Positions 51,477 through 61,369 are shown, counted from the first letter of the stretch. The stretch is DNA of 64,000 nucleotides from Chryseobacterium lactis (GCF_003815875.1 NZ_CP033924.1:2356001-2420000); one strand, 5' to 3'. The notes: generated by a model from the letters alone, not told the origin. Translations and numbers: made by a program.

Positions 51477-53135
51477 TTATTCATTATAAAGAACTTTGTA
51501 GTATTCATCAGCCATTCTATCGCTATTAAACTGATCTTTTACATCATTCATAGCATTATGCTGAATTTTTCTCCATCGATCAGGGTTATCATAATACGTA
51601 GGAAGGATTTCATTTTCAAGGATTTCGTATAATTTATTTAAATCATAATTGTCCTGTTCATAGATACTCATGTTGAGATAATCTGCCTTTGGAACGACAA
51701 AAGAGTTTTCTCCATGATTGGCAAATTCAGGGATCCAGCCATCATCAGTAGATAAATTGACAGAGCCGTTCATTGCGGCACTCATTCCTGAAGTTCCGGA
51801 GGCTTCCCGTGGAACTCTTGGATTGTTTAACCATAGATCTGAACCTTGCTTTAGAGATTTGCTTAATGATAACTCGTACCCGGTGAGTACAGCCATATTC
51901 TTATGATTTTTACTTTCTTCGACCAGAGTATTAAAAGTAGAAATCGCTGAATAATCCATAGGGTAAGGCTTACCGGCCCAGATAATCTGTACAGGATATT
52001 TTGAATGATTCAAAAGCCTGTAGAACCTGTCTTTATCATGCAAAAGAAGTTCTGCACGTTTGTAACCCGCAAATCGTCTGGCCCAGACAATAGTGAAGAT
52101 ATTGGGATTAAATAAATTTCCTGTTTGATCAGCCACAATGCTGAATAATTTTTTCTTTAAATGCTTTTTACGATAATCAAAAACCGTTTCGTCATTTTCA
52201 TCCTTTGCATTGTAAAGAGGTTTATCAGCCCAGTATTTAAATTCCTGGGCATTGGTAATCGAAGTAATTTCACAGATTCCGGGATATTTGCTCCACATAG
52301 TGCGGGAAACAATACCGTGAAGCTGGGAAACACCATTGGCTTTTCTTGCCATTTTCAAAGCACAAAGAGAATGATTGAAACGGTCATCATCATTACCTTC
52401 AATACTTTTTATTTCATCCATGCTGTATCCTGAGAAATAGGACATATCATAACATAATTTCAGATTATGTTTTTCGTTGCCTGCTTCTTCCGGAGTGTGA
52501 GTGGTAAAAACCAGCTTTTCTTTGACCTGATTAAGATCTCCGTTGTACTTTTTCAACAAATAAAATGCTGCAGGAAGGCCGTGAGCTTCATTAAGATGAT
52601 AGGCTTCTCGTTCAATATTCATCTCATCCAGTAATTTTGCACCTCCTTTTCCTAATAAAATGTACTGGGCAAGCTTTGTGGATTCATTAGCATCATACAG
52701 CTTATGACAGATCGTTTTGGACACATGATCATTTTCAGGAACATCTGTAGAAAGGAAAAACATGGGAGCTGTATTGAAAATTTCCGGATCCAGATACCAA
52801 ACTTTTACCCAAACCGGAGCACTGTGAATCTCAATCTGAAACTTTATTCCGGTGTCTTCAAGAAAACTGTACATTTTTCGGGTCCAAACCGGTTGTAAGG
52901 TCTGGTCGTGATTTCTTGCCTGGTCATAATATCCAAACTTCCAGAGAATACCGATCCCGATAAGATCCTGTTTCAGGTTATAAGCACTTCTCATATGTGA
53001 TCCTGCAAGGAACCCCAGTCCGCCGGAATAGATTTTAAGAACCTGCTCAAGGGCAAACTCCATCGAGAAATAAACTGTTTTCTTTGAATATTGGGGATTG
53101 ATGTGATAAGGTATTTTAAAATTCCTGAAATCCAT
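51477..53135 (-). CDS. Alpha-glucan phosphorylase-family (GT35) protein without the PLP lysine
   Basis: 552 residues from ATG 53135; a TTG 27 nt upstream falls inside the promoter -7 box. Landmarks of alpha-glucan phosphorylases are present: VYFSMEFAL, YSGGLGFLAG, HLNEAHGLPAAFYLL, VWARRFAGYKR, IWAGKPYP and LTGYELSLSKSLKQGSDLWLNNPRVPREASGTSG. In active glycogen phosphorylases the PLP-binding Lys follows GTSGM or GTGNM; here Ser452 (GTSGMSAAMNG) takes its place. It may be a lineage variant with changed chemistry, or non-catalytic. A glycogen synthase gene starts at 63832. Confidence 0.9.
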   Translation of the reverse strand: MDFRNFKIPYHINPQYSKKTVYFSMEFALEQVLKIYSGGLGFLAGSHMRSAYNLKQDLIGIGILWKFGYYDQARNHDQTLQPVWTRKMYSFLEDTGIKFQIEIHSAPVWVKVWYLDPEIFNTAPMFFLSTDVPENDHVSKTICHKLYDANESTKLAQYILLGKGGAKLLDEMNIEREAYHLNEAHGLPAAFYLLKKYNGDLNQVKEKLVFTTHTPEEAGNEKHNLKLCYDMSYFSGYSMDEIKSIEGNDDDRFNHSLCALKMARKANGVSQLHGIVSRTMWSKYPGICEITSITNAQEFKYWADKPLYNAKDENDETVFDYRKKHLKKKLFSIVADQTGNLFNPNIFTIVWARRFAGYKRAELLLHDKDRFYRLLNHSKYPVQIIWAGKPYPMDYSAISTFNTLVEESKNHKNMAVLTGYELSLSKSLKQGSDLWLNNPRVPREASGTSGMSAAMNGSVNLSTDDGWIPEFANHGENSFVVPKADYLNMSIYEQDNYDLNKLYEILENEILPTYYDNPDRWRKIQHNAMNDVKDQFNSDRMADEYYKVLYNE

Positions 53136-53159
53136 AATTTGGGTTTGTGTTAGAAGGAA

Positions 53160-53167
53160 CAAAGGTA
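53160..53167 (-). promoter_or_regulatory. -7 box of the alpha-glucan phosphorylase-like gene
   Basis: TAccTTTG on the minus strand, 25 nt before the ATG at 53135. Confidence 0.6.
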
Positions 53168-53337
53168 TTAATTATGAAAATAAACTGAACATTAATTATT
53201 TGATAAATAAATCACAAAAGTGACTATTGAATGCTTTTTTTACCTATCTTTAAATGTGTAAATTTTTGATTATCAAAAACTTTTAATGATGAAAGCCATT
53301 GGATGCATGTGTTCGTAATTAAATAAAAAAATCACAC

Positions 53338-54135
53338 ATGAAAAAGACATTTTCTGATGAAGATCTGATTAAGAATTTAAGTTTATATTACCTGAACAGG
53401 CATTTGAAAAAAAAGCCCATAGAAAAGTATCACCGTACCATAGACGAATCTCCGCTTCATGATCGCGAAAAATACAGAAAGAAGTCAGAGATCTTGCTTC
53501 TCAACTCTTTTATGCATCATTTCCCCGAAGTGAAATTTGAAAACCTTACCTGCGAAAGTCCAGACTTTATCGCAAAATTAAACGACAAGAAAATCGGAAT
53601 AGAACTCACCGAAGTGATTAACCATCTGGAAATGAAAAAGGTGGAAAGCACTTTAAACAAAATGTTCCGTCAGGCAGAAATACTATTAGAACAAGAAGAC
53701 ACTACGAAATATCGTGGTGTTTATTTTTTAGAATTCCACCCTAATGTAAAGTTTGATAATCTGGAAGTTCAGGAAGAGAATATCATTAATATTTATAAAA
53801 GTATCAAAAAAAATAAACCGATCGGATGTGTAAAAAGCATCAGAAAATCTTCTCACCGCAGAAACGTTTTTATTACCCACGAATATAATATGAACCTCTT
53901 TGATGAACTCTGCTCCGATAAGATTTTGGAGCTCATAGAAAAGAAAAACGAAAAGTTTCCCTATTATGATACTTCAGTAGATGAGTGCTGGCTGGTAATT
54001 GTTTCAGATATGAACTCAATAGCTTCAAGGTATACTTTCATTCAGGATAAAGAGCATTTGCAAGAAGTTAAAAGTCCGTTTCATAAGATTTTTCACCTTG
54101 AGAATCTTTGTGGTAATATTACAAGTATAAAATAA
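53338..54135 (+). CDS. Hypothetical protein with a possible nuclease core
   Basis: 265 residues, no signal. After a basic N-terminus (RHLKKKPIEKYHR), residues 51-92 hold E-I-L-L-L-N-S-F, then ESPDFIAKL and KKIGIELTEV. The spacing E...PD...ExT resembles PD-(D/E)XK folds, with Thr in place of the last Lys. Several His and Cys (HRRNVFITHEYN, SVDECWLVIVSD) occur later. Family unknown and nuclease function only inferred. It stands alone with no restriction, CRISPR or mobile genes beside it. Confidence 0.75.
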   Translation: MKKTFSDEDLIKNLSLYYLNRHLKKKPIEKYHRTIDESPLHDREKYRKKSEILLLNSFMHHFPEVKFENLTCESPDFIAKLNDKKIGIELTEVINHLEMKKVESTLNKMFRQAEILLEQEDTTKYRGVYFLEFHPNVKFDNLEVQEENIINIYKSIKKNKPIGCVKSIRKSSHRRNVFITHEYNMNLFDELCSDKILELIEKKNEKFPYYDTSVDECWLVIVSDMNSIASRYTFIQDKEHLQEVKSPFHKIFHLENLCGNITSIK

Positions 54136-54292
54136 AGCTGATTTGATGCGGTATTTTTTAATGATTTGCTGTATTGATTTTGAATATTTCAAAATTATAT
54201 GAATTTTATTGTTTGTAATTAAATTATAGGTATATTTGATATAAACTGGATATCTATCTGGTTTATAACTAATTTAACCAAAATATATATCT

Positions 54293-56395
54293 ATGAGAAA
54301 ATTTTTACTCTTCATTTTCTTGTGTATATCACATTCATTTTATTCTCAGCAAGATTGCGTCACTGCACTGGCCGTCTGTGGAAACTCAAATATTACATAT
54401 AGCCCTAATGGATACGGTGATGTCAAAGAACTGGTAAACTCGGGAAGCTGCATAGATTTTACAGGAGAACACAATTCTATTTGGTATAAAATTACAATTG
54501 CTACCGGAGGAACGCTTACTTTTGATCTTATTCCTAATAATCAGGATGCCGATTATGACTGGGCGATTTTTGGTCCGAATGTAAGCTGTGGGAGCCTCGG
54601 TTCTCCAATACGATGTAATGCCGCCACAGTGATTGGTGTTGGGGCAGCTACAGGTTTGAATATGACCAGTACAATTACCAATGCATTAGGAGGTTCTTTT
54701 ACACCGTACTGTAAATATATGGATGTTTTGCCCGGAGAAACCTACTATTTATTTATAGACAACTGGGTGAGCAGTACCAGTAGTGTTACAGCTCCGTTTT
54801 CTCTAACCTGGGGCGGAACAGCTACTCTTGCCTCTCCGTTTACAGATCCGAATATTCAGATTAATCCGTTTATTCCACCTGGGATTCCTGCAGCTAATCC
54901 TGCTGATCCTCGTGAAGTGGTTATTTGTGGAGCAACAGAGTTATTCGACTTTTCTACATTGTCAGCAAGTATTCTCAACGGGAACCCAAGTTTTGGGGTG
55001 AGCTATCATACAAGTCAGAATGATGCATTAACAGGTAATAATCCTATTACAGCGCCAAGAACGGTTAATACAACCACCGTTTTTTATTATAGCATCAATT
55101 ATACAGACCCGGGGAATCCTAATAATCCGCTCAATAAGTGTAAACAAATTGGGATGTTTAAATTCAAAGACGGTTCGATTACCGCAAAAAATGCAACGCT
55201 CACTCAATGTAACAATAACAATGCAGGAACTGCGCTGTTTGATCTTACAACCGCCGATCTGGGAACCAGCCCTGGCGTGACAAAAAAATATTATCAGAGT
55301 ATGGCTGATCTTAATGCAGGTATCAATGAAATTACGACACCTTCAGCATTTATCTCTGCAGAAGGAACGATCTATGTGAATGTAATTTCTGAATTTGGAT
55401 GCAAAGCAATTGCTCAGATTACTTTAAAATTCCATCCGGTAGTTGCGGTGAATGAGGCAACACTAAGAGAATGTTCAATTGCAACCAATCCGTCAACCGC
55501 ATCTTTTAACCTGGGAAATGCCTCCGTCACAAACCCTGTGAATCCTGGTAAAAAATATTATCCTTCAGTGACTGATGCCATCAACCAAACTAATGAAATT
55601 ATAACTTCAAACAATTACATTGCTCCTAACGGAGTGGTCTACGTAAGAGTTTCCAATGCTCAGGGATGTTACAACATAGCGAAAATTACTTTGGTCGTTA
55701 TAGCACCGGTGTATTCCAATATTCTTAAGGATAAAATCATTTGTGCCGAAGATCAGACCACTTTGGATGCAGGTCCGGGATTCAAAAGCTATGAGTGGAG
55801 TACAGGAGCTACCACGCAGACTATTAAGGTGGGAATTGGATCATATTGGGTAAAGCTTAAGACCGGAGAATGCGTGGTAACGCAGCCTGTAAAAGTATAT
55901 TCCTCTGAACAGCCGGTTGTCTCTGCTATTGAAATTTCCAGCAATACCGTTACTGTCTCTGTAATAGGAGGAACGCCGCCTTACAAATATTCTATCGATA
56001 ATGTAACCTGGCAGGATTCCAATGTTTTCAATAATGTGGCAAGAGGAGATCATACAATATTTGTAAAGGATTCTTATGATTGTGATCCTATAGAAATCGG
56101 AATTGTTGTTCCTAATCTGGTCAACGTGGTTACTCCAAATGCAGATGGTATCAATGATGTGATTGATTATTCTGCATTAGCCGGTAAGCAAAATCTTATA
56201 ATGACTATTTTTGATCGGTATGGAAATAAGATTCATCAATTAGACAGGTTAAGCGGTTACAAATGGGATGGTACTCAGGGAGGAAGGAGAGTTCCTACAG
56301 GAACATATTGGTATTCTGTAACCTGGAATGAGAATAACAAAAACAGTACACCTGTCAAATTTACAGGTTGGGTTCTCGTTAAAAACAGGGAATAA
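54293..56395 (+). CDS. T9SS type B-sorted surface protein
   Basis: 700 residues. Signal peptide 1-18 (FYSQ), then a beta-sandwich domain with paired Cys (CVTALAVCGN, SCGSLGSPIRC, YCKYMDVLPGETYYLFIDNW). Two repeats of about 80 residues (near 303-385 and 390-470) are marked by a Cys after T-L and KKYY. The C-terminus (VVTPNADGINDVIDYSA, FDRYGNKIHQ, VPTGTYWYSV) is the gliding motility-associated type B sorting domain of T9SS cargo. Probably exposed on the surface; the binding target is not evident. Confidence 0.93.
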   Translation: MRKFLLFIFLCISHSFYSQQDCVTALAVCGNSNITYSPNGYGDVKELVNSGSCIDFTGEHNSIWYKITIATGGTLTFDLIPNNQDADYDWAIFGPNVSCGSLGSPIRCNAATVIGVGAATGLNMTSTITNALGGSFTPYCKYMDVLPGETYYLFIDNWVSSTSSVTAPFSLTWGGTATLASPFTDPNIQINPFIPPGIPAANPADPREVVICGATELFDFSTLSASILNGNPSFGVSYHTSQNDALTGNNPITAPRTVNTTTVFYYSINYTDPGNPNNPLNKCKQIGMFKFKDGSITAKNATLTQCNNNNAGTALFDLTTADLGTSPGVTKKYYQSMADLNAGINEITTPSAFISAEGTIYVNVISEFGCKAIAQITLKFHPVVAVNEATLRECSIATNPSTASFNLGNASVTNPVNPGKKYYPSVTDAINQTNEIITSNNYIAPNGVVYVRVSNAQGCYNIAKITLVVIAPVYSNILKDKIICAEDQTTLDAGPGFKSYEWSTGATTQTIKVGIGSYWVKLKTGECVVTQPVKVYSSEQPVVSAIEISSNTVTVSVIGGTPPYKYSIDNVTWQDSNVFNNVARGDHTIFVKDSYDCDPIEIGIVVPNLVNVVTPNADGINDVIDYSALAGKQNLIMTIFDRYGNKIHQLDRLSGYKWDGTQGGRRVPTGTYWYSVTWNENNKNSTPVKFTGWVLVKNRE

Positions 56396-56490
56396 TTGTA
56401 AATATCAACTGAACTACATAGATAAAACTACTTCACAAGAGTGGTTTTATTATTTTAAAAAAAATTAATTTAGTAAGCAAAATAGAAAAA

Positions 56491-57081
56491 ATGAAAGAGC
56501 TGTTTATAAAACGTTTTGAATATTATAAATCCCTTGGTGATAAAGCTTTTGATCAGTTATCCGACGAACAGATTTTCTGGCAGTATAATGAGGAAAGCAA
56601 TTCTATAGCAATCATTGTAAAGCATATTGCCGGAAATATGTTGTCAAGATGGACGAATTTTTTAACCGAAGACGGAGAGAAGTCCTGGCGCCATCGTGAT
56701 GAAGAATTTATCAACACTTTTACAACAAAAGGACAAGTTCTGGACTATTGGGAAAAAGGTTGGAAATGTTTGTTTGATGCTTTGGACCAAATTAATGACG
56801 AAAATATTCAGTCAACAATTTACATCAGAGGGCAGGAACATTCTGTATTGGACGCGGTTTTCCGACAGCTGGCTCACTATCCTTACCACATCGGACAGAT
56901 TATTTATATCGCTAAAATGATGAAAAATGATGACTGGAAGACTCTCTCTATTGCCAGAAACAAATCCCAGGAGTTTAATACTGAGATGAAAAATAAATTT
57001 TCTGCAAAAGAGGCGGAGTCGAATTCATCACCGGTATGCTTTCAGAACAGTCCGGAAGTAAGGGACGAATACAAGCAATAG
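56491..57081 (+). CDS. DUF1572 DinB-like metal-binding protein
   Basis: 196 residues. A four-helix DinB fold with metal ligand candidates His45 (VKHIAGNM) and His129/His133 (HYPYHIGQI) spaced as in DinB-like enzymes, plus SWRHRDEEF and YIRGQEHSVLDAVFRQLAHY. DUF1572 members are thought to be thiol-dependent or damage-induced metalloenzymes. The C-terminal 30 residues are polar and unlike the family core. Monocistronic. Confidence 0.9.
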   Translation: MKELFIKRFEYYKSLGDKAFDQLSDEQIFWQYNEESNSIAIIVKHIAGNMLSRWTNFLTEDGEKSWRHRDEEFINTFTTKGQVLDYWEKGWKCLFDALDQINDENIQSTIYIRGQEHSVLDAVFRQLAHYPYHIGQIIYIAKMMKNDDWKTLSIARNKSQEFNTEMKNKFSAKEAESNSSPVCFQNSPEVRDEYKQ

Positions 57082-57093
57082 ATTGAATCAATC

Positions 57094-57122
57094 TTGAGTT
57101 CTTATTAAAATTACTATCTTTG
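57094..57122 (+). promoter_or_regulatory. Promoter of mtaB
   Basis: TTG (57094-57096), 18 nt, TAtcTTTG (57115-57122); ATG 25 nt further on. Confidence 0.65.
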
Positions 57123-57147
57123 CACCCATAAAATTCAGGAGTAACAC

Positions 57148-58494
57148 ATGTCTACTTTTCAAAGAACTGCCGCGTATCATACACTTGGCTGCAAATTAAA
57201 CTTTGCAGAAACATCTACTATTGCCCGTCAATTAACAGATGCAGGTTATGATAAGGTGAGTTTTGATGAGAAAGCAAACGTTTATGTTATCAATACATGT
57301 TCGGTAACCGAAAATGCTGACCGTGAATGTAAACTTCATGTAAAAAGAGCAATGAAAGCCAACCCGGAAGGTTTGGTCGTTATTGTAGGTTGCTATGCCC
57401 AATTAAAGCCTGAAGAAATTTCCCAGATTGAGGGAGTTGATCTTGTCTTGGGAGCAAAAGAGAAGTTTAATATTCTAAGCTATCTTGACGATTTAGCAAA
57501 AACAGACCACGAAGGTATCGTGCATTCATGCGAAATTGAAGAAACTGATTTTTTTATCGGAAGCTATTCTATCGGTGATAGAACCAGAGCTTTTCTTAAA
57601 GTGCAGGATGGTTGTGATTACAAATGCACGTACTGTACTATTCCTTTAGCAAGGGGGATTTCCCGTTCCGATACCATCGAAAATGTTCTTAAGAATGCTA
57701 CAGAGATTGCAGCAAGAGATATTAAAGAAATTGTTCTTACAGGTGTAAATATCGGAGACTACGGAAAAGGTGAGTTCGGAAACAAGAGACATGAGCATAC
57801 TTTTCTGGATCTCATTTCAGAGCTGGACAAAGTAGAAGGTATTGAAAGAATCCGTATTTCTTCTATTGAACCGAATCTTTTGAAGGACGAAAGTATTGAT
57901 CTGGTTTCGAAAAGCAGAAGTTTTGTTCCTCATTTCCATATTCCATTACAATCAGGAAGCGATGATTTGTTGAAAAAAATGAAACGCCGTTATCTGACTA
58001 AACTATACAACGATAGAGTAAGCAAGATCCGCGAGGTGATGCCCGATGCTGCCATCGGAGTAGATGTTATTGTGGGATTCCCGGGTGAAACAGAGGAAAG
58101 ATTTATGGAAACCTATAATTTCCTTAACGAACTTCCTATTACCTATCTTCACGTATTTACTTATTCTGAAAGAGAAAATACAGAGGCTACCGCAATGGAA
58201 GGAGTAGTGCCTATACCGGAGAGAAAAAAACGTAATAAAATGCTGAGAATTCTTTCTGAAAAGAAGAAAATGGCATTTTACCAGACTCAGCTTGGAAAAA
58301 CGCTTCCTGTACTTTGGGAGCATGAAGATAAAGACGGAAAAATGTTTGGCTTCACTGAAAATTATGTGAGAGTTCAGAAAGACTTTGATCCGGCATCAGT
58401 AAATCAAATCGAATTTCTAAATTTAGAAAAAATCCTGTCAGATGGCACAGTTTCTGTGCAATCTTCCTACCAAAATTTTTTAGCAAAAGCATAG
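57148..58494 (+). CDS. mtaB: tRNA t6A37 methylthiotransferase
   Basis: 448 residues. N-terminal methylthiotransferase domain with Fe-S cysteines at HTLGCKLNFAET, VINTCSVTENA and VIVGCYAQ; radical SAM core CDYKCTYCTIPLARG; HIPLQSGSDDLLKKMKRRY, VIVGFPGETEERF, and a C-terminal TRAM-like part. The opening HTLGCKLNFAET separates MtaB from MiaB (GCQMN). It adds the methylthio group to t6A at position 37 of tRNAs reading ANN codons. Confidence 0.95.
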   Translation: MSTFQRTAAYHTLGCKLNFAETSTIARQLTDAGYDKVSFDEKANVYVINTCSVTENADRECKLHVKRAMKANPEGLVVIVGCYAQLKPEEISQIEGVDLVLGAKEKFNILSYLDDLAKTDHEGIVHSCEIEETDFFIGSYSIGDRTRAFLKVQDGCDYKCTYCTIPLARGISRSDTIENVLKNATEIAARDIKEIVLTGVNIGDYGKGEFGNKRHEHTFLDLISELDKVEGIERIRISSIEPNLLKDESIDLVSKSRSFVPHFHIPLQSGSDDLLKKMKRRYLTKLYNDRVSKIREVMPDAAIGVDVIVGFPGETEERFMETYNFLNELPITYLHVFTYSERENTEATAMEGVVPIPERKKRNKMLRILSEKKKMAFYQTQLGKTLPVLWEHEDKDGKMFGFTENYVRVQKDFDPASVNQIEFLNLEKILSDGTVSVQSSYQNFLAKA

Positions 58495-58548
58495 GCTCTT
58501 TGCAAAATTTCCACTAAATTTATTTTTAAACTTTTAAATACTACATTC

Positions 58549-60066
58549 ATGAGAGATAAGTTTTTATCTTGGGGAATTGTATTAGTAATTGCTACCTGGA
58601 CCGTAGCGTTACTGATCAGAACGCATTATTGGATACCAACGCTGTTATCCGCCATTTATGCATTGGGTGTTTACAATGCCTATCAATCGAAACATGCTAT
58701 TTTGAGGAACTTCCCGGTTTTGGGGTACTTCAGGTACTTTTTTGAAAGTATTTCACCCGAAATGCAGCAATATTTTATTGAAAGGGAAACCGATGGGAAG
58801 CCTTTTCCAAGAAATCAGCGTTCTGCAGTATACAGACGTGCTAAAAACTTAAGTGATACGGTAGCTTTTGGTACACAGCTGGAGGTTAATCATAGAAAAT
58901 ATGAAGGAATCAAGCATTCTATTTATGCAAAGTCTCCTTCAGAAGAGCTTCCGAGAGTTTGGGTAGGAGGAGAACAGTGTACACAGCCATACCATGCCTC
59001 TTTATTTAATATCTCAGCGATGAGTTTTGGAGCATTAAGTGACAGAGCTCAGATTTCTTTGAACAGAGGAGCAAAAAAAGGGAATTTTTATCACAATACA
59101 GGAGAAGGAGGAATTTCTCCGTACCATCTGGAAGGAGGTGATCTTTGCTGGCAAATTGGAACCGGATACTTTGGATGCCGTGATGACGAAGGAAAGTTTA
59201 ATGCTGAATTATTTGCAAAATATTCAACCCTTCCCAATGTGAAAATGATTGAAATCAAGTTGTCACAAGGTGCGAAACCAGGACATGGTGGAGTACTTCC
59301 GGGAGTGAAAAACACACCGGAAATTGCAGCAATTCGTCACGTAACACCGGGAATGACCGTAATTTCTCCACCATCACATACTTCTTTTTCTGATGCTGCC
59401 GGACTATTGAGATTTGTTCAGGAGCTGAGAGAACTTTCAGGTGGAAAACCGGTAGGATTTAAGTTATGTATCGGTGATACTAAAGAATTTGAAGATGTTT
59501 GTGTTCAAATGAATGTTCTGAAGATTTATCCTGACTTTATTACCATTGACGGAGCAGAAGGAGGAACAGGAGCAGCTCCGCCGGAATTCTCAGATGGAGT
59601 AGGAATGCCTTTGGAACCGGCTTTAATATTTGTAAACAGAACGCTTAATAATTATAACTTAAGAAATAAATTAAGAGTAATTGCCAGTGGTAAAGTACTT
59701 ACGAGCCTTGATATTTTAAGAGCGGTTGCCATGGGAGCAGATATGTGTAATAATGCAAGAGGATTTATGTTCTCTTTGGGATGTATCCAGGCTTTAAGAT
59801 GTAATTCCAATAACTGCCCGACGGGAGTGGCTACGCAGGATAAAATGTTGATTAAAGGATTAGATGTAACCGATAAAAGTGAAAGAGTATATCACTTCCA
59901 TAAAAATACACTTCATACCTGTAATGAGCTGATAGCAGCGGCTGGAAGAAGCTCTTATGAAGAAGTGGATGCCACGATGTTTATGAGAGGAGACGAATTT
60001 GATCACCTTGCAGACCTATATTTCCCGGATATCTTGGGGAATGTAAAACAGAAAGCAAGATTTTAA
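58549..60066 (+). CDS. FMN-binding glutamate-synthase-family protein with membrane anchor
   Basis: 505 residues. Two N-terminal hydrophobic segments (9-24, 29-44) anchor the protein. The FMN/TIM-barrel part matches the central domain of glutamate synthase: SAMSFGALSDRAQISLNRGA, GEGGISPYHL, IEIKLSQGAKPGHGGVLPG, TIDGAEGGTGAAPPEFSDG and CNNARGFMFSLGCIQALRCNSNNCPTGVATQ, whose Cys set could bind an Fe-S cluster. There is no amidotransferase domain, so it is not a normal GltB. Substrate unknown. Confidence 0.93.
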   Translation: MRDKFLSWGIVLVIATWTVALLIRTHYWIPTLLSAIYALGVYNAYQSKHAILRNFPVLGYFRYFFESISPEMQQYFIERETDGKPFPRNQRSAVYRRAKNLSDTVAFGTQLEVNHRKYEGIKHSIYAKSPSEELPRVWVGGEQCTQPYHASLFNISAMSFGALSDRAQISLNRGAKKGNFYHNTGEGGISPYHLEGGDLCWQIGTGYFGCRDDEGKFNAELFAKYSTLPNVKMIEIKLSQGAKPGHGGVLPGVKNTPEIAAIRHVTPGMTVISPPSHTSFSDAAGLLRFVQELRELSGGKPVGFKLCIGDTKEFEDVCVQMNVLKIYPDFITIDGAEGGTGAAPPEFSDGVGMPLEPALIFVNRTLNNYNLRNKLRVIASGKVLTSLDILRAVAMGADMCNNARGFMFSLGCIQALRCNSNNCPTGVATQDKMLIKGLDVTDKSERVYHFHKNTLHTCNELIAAAGRSSYEEVDATMFMRGDEFDHLADLYFPDILGNVKQKARF

Positions 60067-60076
60067 TGATATAAAA

Positions 60077-60107
60077 TAAAAAAACCGTCGTGTGACGGTT
60101 TTTTTTT
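60077..60107. terminator. Bidirectional terminator
   Basis: AAAAAACCGTC and GACGGTTTTTT pair around GTGT, between convergent genes. Confidence 0.9.
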
Positions 60108-60111
60108 GCTG

Positions 60112-60867
60112 TTATTTTGGCTTCTGTATTTGATCGGTAGGTCTGTCTGCTCTTCCATAAATCTGGAAGTTAAAAACAAAAGATCTGTTTCTGTAAGATA
60201 TACCCAAATAAGGATAATGAGCATTTCTTGCAAATGCAGCTCTGGAAGGTACAATTATTACTCCTTGTAAATTATAAGGTGTTCCACTGGAAATATTATT
60301 AAAAGCTTTGAATTTTAATAATGCTTCTCTAAATCCTGGTATTTGATAATAACTGGCGTCTTTTGCCACAGCGGTAGTAGCAGCGTCCAGTGTTTGCTGT
60401 TTTACATAATAATACATAGGATCAATACTTGGAATTCCACTTCCGTTAATTGTATTTAAAAAAGCAGTTTGAGATGTAAAAGCTACGTTTCCATCAGTTT
60501 GGGCAGCTACATAGGTGTTAACTTTACCCATGAGTTTAATGATATCAGTGTCTTTAATTGTTTGAGCATCGGTTGTAGGTTGTGCTCCATCTCTCATGAT
60601 ATAAATAGTACCTGAAGGTAATTTTTCAAAAGGGAGTGCAGATAATTTTTTTTCTTTATCATCAGTGGTATCAGTAGCACTGAAAGGTTTTATATTTCCC
60701 TGTACATCCAGATAATTTTCGTCCATAAACTTTTTAATAGACTGATCGTCATAGCTATCCTGAGTGGCAATATCTGAAGGCTCCTGATATGTTGCTACAT
60801 CATCATCTTTTTTACATGCAGAAAAACATAAAGATCCTACAAGGGTATATAAAAATATTTTTTTCAT
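60112..60867 (-). CDS. Lipoprotein, possibly FKBP-like
   Basis: 251 residues. Lipobox CFSACKKDDD with Cys18 and an acidic linker. Residues about 95-251 could be a degenerate FKBP domain, since the end (GVIIVPSRAAFARNAHYP, RNRSFVFNFQIYG) has the order of the FKBP tail (G...P...AYG...L-F-E-V-E-L). The isomerase catalytic residues are not recognisable, so activity is doubtful. TActTTTG (60906-60913, minus) is the probable -7 box. Confidence 0.75.
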   Translation of the reverse strand: MKKIFLYTLVGSLCFSACKKDDDVATYQEPSDIATQDSYDDQSIKKFMDENYLDVQGNIKPFSATDTTDDKEKKLSALPFEKLPSGTIYIMRDGAQPTTDAQTIKDTDIIKLMGKVNTYVAAQTDGNVAFTSQTAFLNTINGSGIPSIDPMYYYVKQQTLDAATTAVAKDASYYQIPGFREALLKFKAFNNISSGTPYNLQGVIIVPSRAAFARNAHYPYLGISYRNRSFVFNFQIYGRADRPTDQIQKPK

Positions 60868-60905
60868 TTCAAAAAACTTTAATTACTTTACAAATAATAT
60901 AACGG

Positions 60906-60913
60906 CAAAAGTA
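60906..60913 (-). promoter_or_regulatory. -7 box of the lipoprotein gene
   Basis: TActTTTG on the minus strand, 39 nt before the start codon. Confidence 0.5.
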
Positions 60914-60922
60914 TAAAAAATT

Positions 60923-61366
60923 ATGAGAATAGATAAATTTTTATGGAGTATTCGTTTTTATAAAACGAGAAGTATTGCAGCAGAGGAGATTAAAAAGAAC
61001 AGAGTTTCTATTGGAACGTCTGCCGTAAAATCATCTAAAGAGGTAAAGGAAGGGGATGTAATCAAGATTCGTAAAAATCAGATTGACTATAAAATAAAAG
61101 TTATTCAGATTCCTAAAAGTAGAATTGGAGCCAAATTGGTGCCGCTTCATATCCAGGATGTGACCGATAAAGAGCAGTATGAATTACTGAAACTTCGTAA
61201 AATGTCCCAGGATTATTACAGAAATAAGGGAGAAGGAAGACCTACAAAAAAAGACAGAAGAGAAATGGACGACTATGTAGGGAATGATGTCACTGCAGAT
61301 TTTACAGATTGGGATGACTTTTTTGGGGAAACTGATGATACCGAAAGTAATGAAACTGAAGATTAA
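60923..61366 (+). CDS. S4-domain RNA-binding protein, Hsp15-like
   Basis: 147 residues. MRIDKFLWSIRFYKTRSIAAEEIKKNRVSIG is the S4 domain opening of HslR/Hsp15, which binds 50S subunits carrying stalled nascent chains. A basic stretch (KKDRREMDDY) and an acidic C-terminal tail (DDFFGETDDTESNETED) follow. Monocistronic, converging on aroK. Confidence 0.92.
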   Translation: MRIDKFLWSIRFYKTRSIAAEEIKKNRVSIGTSAVKSSKEVKEGDVIKIRKNQIDYKIKVIQIPKSRIGAKLVPLHIQDVTDKEQYELLKLRKMSQDYYRNKGEGRPTKKDRREMDDYVGNDVTADFTDWDDFFGETDDTESNETED

Positions 61367-61369
61367 AAG

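Noticed and set aside
53136..53162. TTG-initiated extension of the phosphorylase-like gene
   Set aside because: The TTG is part of the TAccTTTG promoter box on the minus strand.
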